Assembly: GCA_002336985.1 (NCBI GenBank)
Contig: DDFE01000232.1
Coordinates: forward strand, 1-6,230
Length of the DNA: 6,230 nucleotides
Direction of reading: 5' to 3'
From: Sphingomonadales bacterium UBA1936
GTDB lineage: Bacteria > Pseudomonadota > Alphaproteobacteria > Sphingomonadales > Sphingomonadaceae
The position numbers were made by a program, and so were the translations under genes. Of the stretch, positions 1 to 5,562 are shown in pieces. The notes under the pieces were generated by a model. The model saw only the letters and a list, made by a program, of their open reading frames with translations, made no database searches and had not been told where the DNA came from. Positions within the stretch are counted from its first letter, which is position 1. Every line of letters begins with the position of its first letter.

Positions 1-2
1 AG

Positions 3-929
3 ACGCCGGTCGGTTTCGAGATGCGAAATGGCGTCGCACACGCGACCGACTGGGTGGCGATCGTGTTCAACCCGTCGATGCCCTATCGCCTCAGCCACAT
101 GCTGCTCGCCAGCGGACTGACGGTGGCGTTCCTGATCGCTGGGGTCAGTGCCTATCGTTGGCTGCGCGGCGACAGGGCCGACGGCGTGCGCAAGGCGCTG
201 ACCGCGAGCATCACGGCCGCCGCGTTGCTTATCCCGGTACAGATGTTTGCGGGCGACCAGCACGGGCTCAACACGCTGGAACACCAGCCCGCCAAGATCG
301 CGGCGATGGAGGCGAATTGGGAAACCGGCAGCAATGTGCCGCTCGTCCTGTTCGGCATGCCCGACGAAAAGGCGCGCGAGACCCATCTGGAAATTGCGGT
401 GCCGAGCGGCGCCAGCCTGATCCTGCGCCATTCGACCGACGGTGTGGTCCCGGGCCTCAACCAGTTCGAAGGGCGCCATCCACCCGTCGCACCCCTCTTT
501 TGGGGATTCCGCGTCATGGTCGGCGTCGGCGTGCTGATGTTGTTGACCGCATGGAGTACGGTTTTCCTGATCTGGCGGCGCGGCCTCGACCGGCTGCCCC
601 GCCTCGTGGTGCGCGGGCTGATCGCGATGACTTTTTCCGGGTGGCTGGCGACGCTTGCGGGCTGGTATGTCACCGAGATCGGACGTCAGCCGTGGCTGGT
701 GACCGGGGTATTGACGACGAAGGAAGCTCTGGGGCCGGTCGCGGCCGGCATGGTCGCCTCCACGCTCGCAATGTACCTCGTCGTCTACGCGCTGCTGCTC
801 GCGGCCTATGTGGCGGTGATCTTCCAGCTCGCACGCAAGGGCGGCAAGGCACCGCAGGAAAAGCCGATGTTCCCGGTACCGGGGTTGGCCGAAGGTCCGG
901 CGGCGCCGCAGAAGGAGCCAGCGACATGA
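3..929 (+). CDS. cydA: Cytochrome bd ubiquinol oxidase subunit I, short Q-loop (CioA-type), 5' partial
   Basis: Subunit I of the bd-type quinol oxidase, an inner-membrane enzyme that oxidises ubiquinol and reduces oxygen to water. The frame is open to the left edge, so the N-terminus, including the first helices, is missing; numbering here counts from the Met at 21. Visible hallmarks are the low-spin heme b558 ligands His26 (codon 96-98) and Met166 (516-518, in VMVGVG), the quinol-site Lys92 and Glu97 in the Q-loop (AKIAAMEANWET), and TEIGRQPW at 218-225, which matches the AEYGRQPW region of E. coli CydA. Five hydrophobic segments fit the C-terminal five helices of the family, followed by a hydrophilic tail from about 271. 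Lys92 and Met166 are 74 residues apart, against 141 between the matching E. coli residues, so the Q-loop is the short kind found in cyanide-insensitive oxidases. The TGA stop overlaps the subunit II start. Family assignment is very secure; the CIO subclass is inferred from loop length. Confidence 0.97.
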   Translation, partial: TPVGFEMRNGVAHATDWVAIVFNPSMPYRLSHMLLASGLTVAFLIAGVSAYRWLRGDRADGVRKALTASITAAALLIPVQMFAGDQHGLNTLEHQPAKIAAMEANWETGSNVPLVLFGMPDEKARETHLEIAVPSGASLILRHSTDGVVPGLNQFEGRHPPVAPLFWGFRVMVGVGVLMLLTAWSTVFLIWRRGLDRLPRLVVRGLIAMTFSGWLATLAGWYVTEIGRQPWLVTGVLTTKEALGPVAAGMVASTLAMYLVVYALLLAAYVAVIFQLARKGGKAPQEKPMFPVPGLAEGPAAPQKEPAT

Positions 930-1933
930 CCCCCTTCATCGACCCCTATTGGCTGCCCGTCATCTTTGCCGGGCTGATGGGCCTGTCCATCCTGCTCTAT
1001 GTCATTTTCGACGGGTACGACCTGGGTGTCGGCATCCTGACCGCGTTCGAGCCGACCGAGGATCGCGACCTGATGGTGGCATCGATCGGGCCGTTCTGGG
1101 ATGCTAACGAGACATGGCTGGTGCTGGGCATCGGCCTGTTGCTTGTCGCCTTTCCATTGGCGCACGGGATCATCCTGACGCAGCTCTACCTGCCCGTAGC
1201 GCTCATGCTGATCGCCCTTATCGCGCGCGGCGTCGCGTTCGAATTCCGCGCCAAGGCCGAACCGGACTGGAAGCCCCTGTGGGATCGCGTTTTCTTCGGC
1301 GGGTCGCTGCTGAGCGCGCTGACGCAGGGCTATATGCTCGGTGCCTATATCCTCGGCTTCGACCAGTCGTTCCTGGCCGTCATGTTCTGCCTGCTCGCCG
1401 CCATCGGCCTCGCCTCCGGCTATGTCTTCGTCGGCGCGTGCTGGCTGATCTACAAGACGGAAGGAAAGCTGCAGCGGCAGGCGGTCGGCTGGGCGCGCTA
1501 TGGCCTGTGGGCGACTGCCGCCAGTATCGGCGTGGTTTCGCTCACGACGCCCATGATGTCGCAACGGATTTTCGAACGCTGGTTCCACCTGCCCGAAATC
1601 ATCGCGCTGCTGCCCATTCCGATGATGTCGGCCGTCCTCGTTATCGGTCTCGCGATCTTTCTCGGGCGTCCGGAGCGCAAGGACGACGCACTGTCCTGGG
1701 TGCCGCTCGCGACGGCAGGAACGCTGTTCTGCCTTGGCTTCATCGGCATCGCGTACAGCTTCTACCCCTATGTCGTGCCCGACAAGCTGACGATCTGGCA
1801 GGCTGCGTCTTCACCCGAGGCGCTGTCGATCATCCTCATCGGCGCGCTGTTCGTGCTGCCGGTGATCCTCGGCTACTCGTTCCTTGCGCACTGGATTTTC
1901 CGGGGCAAGGCGACCGCGCTCACCTATTATTGA
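926..1933 (+). CDS. cydB: Cytochrome bd ubiquinol oxidase subunit II (CydB/CioB)
   Basis: Complete 335-residue partner subunit of the bd oxidase, a multi-helix inner-membrane protein that packs against subunit I. Family signatures are DGYDLGVG (29-36), GPFWDANETWLV (55-66, with the conserved WD), RGVAFEFRAK (101-110), YPYVVPDKLTIWQAASSP (280-297) and a C-terminal YSFLAHWIFRGKA. It is shorter than the 379-residue E. coli CydB, as is usual for CioB. The start is the ATG at 926, which overlaps the subunit I stop as ATGA and has a good Shine-Dalgarno (GAAGGAG, 911-917) inside the end of the upstream gene. The same frame stays open far upstream, but that stretch overlaps subunit I and does not look like protein, so it was not used. 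The two genes are clearly cotranscribed. No cydX-like short membrane peptide follows the stop. Confidence 0.97.
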   Translation: MTPFIDPYWLPVIFAGLMGLSILLYVIFDGYDLGVGILTAFEPTEDRDLMVASIGPFWDANETWLVLGIGLLLVAFPLAHGIILTQLYLPVALMLIALIARGVAFEFRAKAEPDWKPLWDRVFFGGSLLSALTQGYMLGAYILGFDQSFLAVMFCLLAAIGLASGYVFVGACWLIYKTEGKLQRQAVGWARYGLWATAASIGVVSLTTPMMSQRIFERWFHLPEIIALLPIPMMSAVLVIGLAIFLGRPERKDDALSWVPLATAGTLFCLGFIGIAYSFYPYVVPDKLTIWQAASSPEALSIILIGALFVLPVILGYSFLAHWIFRGKATALTYY

Positions 1934-2168
1934 GCACTGTCCTACAGGACCGTCCGTTACTATGCTGGCAGTGATGATCCGCCTTCGCTCAGCTTTGTTA
2001 TGCAACGAAAAATCACCAGGCGTGCGCCTGTACGATATGTATGAGGATCGTAAAAATCCGGCGCTTCAGGACCGTGTCAACTTCGCCCTGAAATCGACAA
2101 TCGTGTATCACTTGAATAATACAGTCTCTCGACCCTATCTTGGCACGACGAGCGGAGGATAAGGTTCA
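1934..2168. promoter_or_regulatory. Intergenic region upstream of telA
   Basis: A 235-base non-coding gap, visibly less GC-rich than the genes around it. It contains a short palindrome just after the oxidase stop (GTCCTACAGGAC, 1939-1950), a perfect 6-base-arm palindrome (CAGGCG-TG-CGCCTG, 2017-2030), and two copies of the 9-mer CAGGACCGT (1945-1953 and 2067-2075). Neither palindrome is followed by a T-run, so neither is a convincing intrinsic terminator for the oxidase operon. One frame across the gap has no stop codon, but its translation resembles nothing and has no good start signal. The region most likely carries the oxidase mRNA 3' end and the telA control region. Confidence 0.6.
2112..2141 (+). 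promoter_or_regulatory. Candidate sigma-70-type promoter for telA-xpaC
   Basis: TTGAAT (2112-2117) and TATCTT (2136-2141) are separated by 18 bases and would act as -35 and -10 elements, starting transcription near 2148. A strong Shine-Dalgarno, GGAGGA (2154-2159), follows nine bases before the telA ATG at 2169. This would give a very short leader. The match is by eye only; alphaproteobacterial promoters often deviate from the E. coli consensus and the gap is AT-richer anyway, so chance matches are possible. Confidence 0.35.
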
Positions 2169-3371
2169 ATGGCCACGGTGACGACAGAGACGCAGGACAT
2201 AACGCTGACCGCGCCCGATCCCGTTGCGCCCATCGCGGCGGAAAAGGCGGCGGGGCTGGTTCCGCTCGAATCCGAACAGAAGACCAAGCTCGAGGAAAAG
2301 GCGGAAGCTTTCGTCAACGACCTCGTCGCGCAGGACTCCAATTCGCCGGAATTCGGCAAGCGCGTCGACATGATCGCCGACATGGGCCGCAATGAAATCG
2401 CGCAGGCCGCAGGCCAGTCGAACCGCTTCCTCGACCGCCCCGTGCGCTCGATGGACAAGGAAAGCGGCGTCGGCAACGACCTGGCCGAACTGCGCCGCAC
2501 GATCGAGGACCTCGATCCGGGCAGCCGCGGCAGCCTGACCGCGCCCAAGCGGCTGTTCGGGATCATCCCGTTCGGCAACAAGATGCGCGACTATTTCGAC
2601 AGCTACAAAAGCTCGCAGACGCATATCGCATCGATCCTGACCCGCCTCGCGTCGGGCAAGGACGAGTTGCTGAAGGACAATGCCGCGATCGCGACCGAAC
2701 GGCAGAGCCTGTGGGCCGCCATGGGCCGCCTGGAACAGATGATCCATGTGTCGAAGGCGCTCGACGCGAAGCTGGAGTCCAAGGCGAACGAGATCGAGAC
2801 GTCAGACCCGGCAAAGGCCAAGGCAATCCGCGAGACGGCGTTGTTCTATGTCCGCCAGCGCACGACCGACCTGCTGACCCAGATGGCGGTCAGCGTTCAG
2901 GGCTATCTGGCGCTCGACCTGGTCAAGAAGAACAATGTCGAGTTGATGAAGGGCGTCGACCGCGCGTCGACGACCACTGTCGCCGCACTGCGGACCGCGG
3001 TCACGGTCGCGCAGGCGCTGACCAACCAGAAGCTGGTGCTCGAACAGATCACCGCGCTCAACACGACGACCGCGAACATCATCGATTCGACCGGTACGCT
3101 GCTCAAGTCACAGACCGCGCAAATCCATGAGCAGGCCGCATCGTCGACCATTCCGCTCGAAACGCTGAAGCGCGCGTTCCAGAATATCTATGACACGATG
3201 GACGCCGTCGACGCATTCAAGGCGAAGGCGCTGGTCAGCATGAAGACCACCGTCGACACGCTGTCGGACGAGGTCGAGAAGTCGAAGGGCTATATCGCCC
3301 GTGCAGAGGGTGCAGCGCAGGGCAGGCTGAGCGGCCCCGCAGTGGACAACCCGCTGGCGCCGGTGAACTGA
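2169..3371 (+). CDS. telA: TelA/YaaN-family toxic anion (tellurite) resistance protein
   Basis: A 400-residue soluble, almost wholly helical protein of the TelA family (Pfam TelA, PF05816), which includes plasmid KlaA/TelA and Bacillus YaaN. Members are linked to tellurite or other toxic-anion and stress resistance, but no enzymatic activity is established. The N-terminal 40 or so residues are low-complexity (Thr/Pro/Ala). The family core begins with a helical segment rich in Glu and Lys, then LFGIIPFGNKMRDYFDSY (129-146) followed by SSQTHIASIL, and later the long central helix block beginning AVSVQGYLALDLVKKNN (240-256) and running through VAQALTNQKLVLEQITALN. Length is normal for the family, and no signal peptide or membrane segment is seen. 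The start is fixed by GGAGGA at 2154-2159. It is followed seven bases later by an XpaC-like gene, an arrangement also seen in Bacillus. Family assignment is strong; the role in this organism is unknown. Confidence 0.93.
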   Translation: MATVTTETQDITLTAPDPVAPIAAEKAAGLVPLESEQKTKLEEKAEAFVNDLVAQDSNSPEFGKRVDMIADMGRNEIAQAAGQSNRFLDRPVRSMDKESGVGNDLAELRRTIEDLDPGSRGSLTAPKRLFGIIPFGNKMRDYFDSYKSSQTHIASILTRLASGKDELLKDNAAIATERQSLWAAMGRLEQMIHVSKALDAKLESKANEIETSDPAKAKAIRETALFYVRQRTTDLLTQMAVSVQGYLALDLVKKNNVELMKGVDRASTTTVAALRTAVTVAQALTNQKLVLEQITALNTTTANIIDSTGTLLKSQTAQIHEQAASSTIPLETLKRAFQNIYDTMDAVDAFKAKALVSMKTTVDTLSDEVEKSKGYIARAEGAAQGRLSGPAVDNPLAPVN

Positions 3372-3378
3372 GGATCAG

Positions 3379-4074
3379 ATGAGCCAGGCCGACGACATCC
3401 TTGCCCGCGCGTCGAGCGTGCTGGAGCGCAGTCAGATCCGCCAGCAGGTGGAACGCGGCGCGCGCAGTGCCGCCATACGCCTGCGCCGCGTGGCGATCAC
3501 GGCCTTTGCGATCCTGGTCGCAGCGTTCATCTTCGGCGCGTTCGTGTCACCGCTGGGGATCGGTGGCGTATTGGCCGTCGCGCTGATGATCATGTTCGCG
3601 GTTCTGTTCGTCGGCTTGCTCCCAACCGAAAAACGCGTTCGCGTGCCCGACCTGAAAACGCTGCCATCGACGCCGCTGCCGCAGTTGCCGTCGAAGACAA
3701 AGGCATGGCTCGACGGGCAGAAGCTCGCCCTGCCCGCCCCGGCCCGGTCGCTGGCGGACGGCATCGGCGTGAAACTGGCGGCGCTGGAGCCGCAACTGGC
3801 AATGCTGGACGAACGCGAACCCGCGGCCGCCGCGGTCCGCCGCCTGATCGGCGATGAACTGCCCGAGCTGGTCAGGGGCTATCAGTCGGTTCCGGACGCG
3901 CTGCGCAAGACCGATACCGACGGCATGATGCCGGAAAAACAGCTGGTCGAGGGCCTGTCGGTCGTCGACAGCGAACTGAAGCGCATGAGCGAGCAACTCG
4001 CGCGCGGCGACCTCGAACGCCTTGCGACGCAGGGGAAGTATCTGGAACTGAAGTATTCGGGCGGGGACGTCTGA
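3379..4074 (+). CDS. XpaC-like membrane protein (partner of TelA)
   Basis: A 231-residue protein with a basic amphipathic N-terminal stretch (about 1-37), a tight hydrophobic hairpin of two membrane segments (about 38-56 and 61-81), a Pro-rich linker (90-105), and a helical cytoplasmic-looking C-terminal domain ending in LATQGKYLELKY (215-226). This layout, and its place directly after a TelA gene, fits the XpaC family (Pfam PF10112, named '5-bromo-4-chloroindolyl phosphate hydrolysis'). That name comes from an X-phos colony phenotype; no catalytic motif is visible here, so hydrolase activity should not be assumed. The ATG at 3379 lies seven bases after the telA stop, with GAGGA (3370-3374) overlapping that stop, which suggests coupled translation. 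The sequence resemblance to XpaC is weak by eye, so the call rests partly on context. A plausible role, by inference, is anchoring TelA at the membrane. Confidence 0.6.
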   Translation: MSQADDILARASSVLERSQIRQQVERGARSAAIRLRRVAITAFAILVAAFIFGAFVSPLGIGGVLAVALMIMFAVLFVGLLPTEKRVRVPDLKTLPSTPLPQLPSKTKAWLDGQKLALPAPARSLADGIGVKLAALEPQLAMLDEREPAAAAVRRLIGDELPELVRGYQSVPDALRKTDTDGMMPEKQLVEGLSVVDSELKRMSEQLARGDLERLATQGKYLELKYSGGDV

Positions 4075-4076
4075 CC

Positions 4077-4823
4077 CTAATCGTGCTGGATGGTCCATTC
4101 ATGGTCCTGGTCCATCAGCACGGAAATCGGCCGGCCGTTCTCGTCGAGCGCGGGGCGAAAGCGAAAGCGTTCGACGATCAGCCGGCAGGTGGTGGCATCG
4201 AGAACCGGCTTGCCGCTTGAGCGCATGATGCTGCAGTCCGAAACGCGGCCGTCGATGCCGATCCGGTAACGCACCGAAACGCGGCCTTCGACGCCAGCGT
4301 CGTCGGAACTGCTGGGATAGTCGGAGTTTTTCAAGGTTCCCCTGATCTGACGTGGCGGCGTCCCGCCATAGCCGTCGCCATCCCCATCGCCCGAACCACC
4401 GGCTCCGCGCCCGTTGCCCTGGCCGCCCGCACCGGTTCCCGGTCCGGCAACAAGCGCTGCGCCCGCATTCGCCGCCGCGCCCTTATCCGCGACCGGTGCC
4501 GTGACGACCGGCACCACGATGGGCGGCAGGACCGGCGGGGGCGCTACGATCTCGGTCGGGATATTCTTCAGATTGGGCGGCGCGGCCTCACCCGAGGGCC
4601 GGTTCTGCCGCGGCACGGGCCGGATATGCTCCAGCGGCTTGGGCGTAGGCAGTTGCTCCAGATCGATCACGTCCATAACCCGGTCGCGCAGCAACTGGCC
4701 GTCGGCGGTCCGGCTCTGGAACAGCGCCAGTCCGGCAAGCGCGTGCAGCGCGAGGACCACGGCGGCGACCGTCACCCGCCGTGGCCGCGAAAGCGACCCG
4801 GTCCATTCACTTTCGGCAATCAT
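4077..4823 (-). CDS. TonB-family energy transducer
   Basis: A 248-residue TonB-like protein that would carry proton-motive energy from an ExbB/ExbD-type motor to outer-membrane receptors. It has a short cytoplasmic tail with PRR (14-16), one membrane helix (about 18-36) with a His at 27 in a position like the essential His20 of E. coli TonB, and a Pro-rich periplasmic spacer (about 59-112). A Gly/Asp-rich stretch follows (127-154), then a TonB C-terminal domain (about 165-245: SDYP, VEGRVSVRYRIGIDGRV, SSGKPVLDATTC, FRFRPALDENGRPI). Cys197 and Cys213 could form a disulfide, as seems common in sphingomonad homologues. The ATG at 4821-4823 has only a weak Shine-Dalgarno and lies 37 bases after the methyltransferase stop, so coupled translation is possible. 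No exbB, exbD or receptor gene is in the window, so the partner is unknown. Organisms of this kind carry several TonB paralogues, so no symbol is given. The TAG stop is two bases from the convergent gene's stop. Confidence 0.9.
   Translation of the reverse strand: MIAESEWTGSLSRPRRVTVAAVVLALHALAGLALFQSRTADGQLLRDRVMDVIDLEQLPTPKPLEHIRPVPRQNRPSGEAAPPNLKNIPTEIVAPPPVLPPIVVPVVTAPVADKGAAANAGAALVAGPGTGAGGQGNGRGAGGSGDGDGDGYGGTPPRQIRGTLKNSDYPSSSDDAGVEGRVSVRYRIGIDGRVSDCSIMRSSGKPVLDATTCRLIVERFRFRPALDENGRPISVLMDQDHEWTIQHD
4082..4122. terminator. Imperfect hairpin at the junction of convergent operons
   Basis: The arms CGTGCTG (4082-4088) and CAGCACG (4116-4122) pair perfectly. After a single bulged G (4089) the stem continues with ATGG/CCAT (4090-4093 with 4112-4115), one T-T mismatch, and three more pairs (4095-4097 with 4108-4110), leaving a ten-base loop. 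It starts eight bases after the XpaC-like gene stop and lies inside the last codons of the convergent TonB-family gene. No T-run follows on either strand, so it is not a textbook intrinsic terminator. It could still block RNA decay or halt transcription from both sides, or be a coincidence of the coding sequence. Confidence 0.35.
4362..4445 (-). repeat. Gly/Asp-rich low-complexity linker in the TonB-family gene
   Basis: Codons 127-154 of the TonB-family gene encode a run made mainly of Gly with interspersed Ala, Asn, Arg and Asp, ending in GSGDGDGDGYGG. It separates the Pro-rich spacer from the C-terminal domain and is probably a flexible linker. The GDGDGDG part fits the DxDxDG pattern used by calcium-binding loops (Asp146, 148, 150, Gly151), although a simple hydrophilic linker would look the same. 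Confidence 0.6.
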
Positions 4824-4860
4824 GAAGGCTCAACGAACGAGCGCGCCGCCTGCTCCGAAC

Positions 4861-5562
4861 CTATCCCTTGCAGGGCTTGATCGCAGCCGGATCCGGCCGC
4901 GGTCCAGCAGGTTCGAACGCCGCCAGATAGCCGCCGGCCGACGGCATCACCTGGAAATCGACCTGCCTGTAACCGACCGCCGCGAACTCGCATTTCAGCA
5001 ACGCGGGCGGCGTACCGTGCTGGTTGGTCGGCCGGTTCGCATCGACGACGATCACCCGCCCGCCCGCCCTGGTAGACGGCCGCAGGTTCCACAGGAACGC
5101 GAACGGGCTTTGGATCTCATGATACATATGGACCAGGAAGACCCGGTCGAAGCTGTTCTCCGGCAGGCCGGGGTTATCCGCCGTACCCAGTTTCACGCTC
5201 ACATTGTCGAGCCGTTCGCGGTTGACGCGTTCCGCCAGCGCATTGCGCACCGACGGCACGATATCCTGCGCCAGCACACGCCCCTTGGCACCCACCCGTG
5301 CCGCAAGGCGGATCGTGTAATAGCCTTCGCCTGCGCCGATATCCGCAACGGTCATGCCCGGCTTCACGCCGGCGCGCGCCATCACCTCATTGCCTTCGCC
5401 AGCGGAGTCGCGGCTGTCTTCGTCCGACCAGCGCGACGAGACGATGCCGGCGACCGGGCGCGCCGCAGCGGGAAAGGCTTCGGGCTTCGGAGGCGTGGGC
5501 GTAGCGGTGCTGCCGTTGCAGGCGGCCAGCGCCAACAGCATCAGGAGAGCAGCGCTCCTCAA
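4861..5562 (-). CDS. Lipoprotein-type class I SAM-dependent methyltransferase
   Basis: A 233-residue protein with a lipoprotein signal peptide (MRSAALLMLLALAAC, lipobox LAAC, lipidated Cys15) and a Pro/Ala-rich spacer to about residue 40. A Rossmann-like methyltransferase domain follows. SAM-binding motif I is VADIGAGEGYYT (72-83), an acidic residue ends the second strand (LAQD, Asp100), and FDRVFLVHMYHEI (138-150) and GGRVIVVDANRP (167-178) are the later core strands. The C-terminus has KCEFAAVGYRQVDFQVM (190-206), typical of such domains. The substrate cannot be told from the sequence. The start is a TTG at 5560-5562 overlapping the prfB stop (TTGA) with a GAGGA Shine-Dalgarno six bases upstream. 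An internal Met8 would give a signal lacking a basic n-region, so TTG is preferred. It lies between prfB and a TonB-family gene in one apparent operon. Related exported methyltransferase-like proteins occur in many proteobacteria, but I know of no established function for them. Confidence 0.8.
   Translation of the reverse strand: MRSAALLMLLALAACNGSTATPTPPKPEAFPAAARPVAGIVSSRWSDEDSRDSAGEGNEVMARAGVKPGMTVADIGAGEGYYTIRLAARVGAKGRVLAQDIVPSVRNALAERVNRERLDNVSVKLGTADNPGLPENSFDRVFLVHMYHEIQSPFAFLWNLRPSTRAGGRVIVVDANRPTNQHGTPPALLKCEFAAVGYRQVDFQVMPSAGGYLAAFEPAGPRPDPAAIKPCKG

Noticed and set aside
158..925. In-frame upstream extension of the oxidase subunit II gene
   Set aside because: It overlaps subunit I in another frame and its Arg-rich translation is not protein-like. 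The ATG at 926 has a Shine-Dalgarno and yields the exact family N-terminus.
2017..2030. The CAGGCG-TG-CGCCTG palindrome as an intrinsic terminator for the oxidase operon
   Set aside because: The stem is short, the loop tiny and no T-run follows. It is kept only as an undefined palindrome.
1884..2162. A 92-codon open frame covering the oxidase 3' end and the gap, considered as a cydX-like gene
   Set aside because: It lacks the hydrophobic single-helix pattern of CydX, has no good ribosome site, and starts inside subunit II.
2166..2747. A 193-codon open frame antisense to telA
   Set aside because: It lies entirely opposite a well-supported gene and its translation shows no domain or membrane pattern.
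2169..4074. telA region as part of a transferred tellurite-resistance island
   Set aside because: No transposase, integrase, tRNA or boundary repeat is present, and by eye the coding style matches the flanking genes.
3547..4098. A 183-codon open frame antisense to the XpaC-like gene
   Set aside because: Its composition (Gln/Arg-rich) is a mirror of the sense gene, and the sense gene has clear membrane segments and an operon position.
4824..4860. Small GAGC/GCTC hairpin and CGAAC direct repeat between the methyltransferase and TonB-family genes
   Set aside because: A four-base stem and a five-base repeat are too short to stand out in GC-rich DNA.
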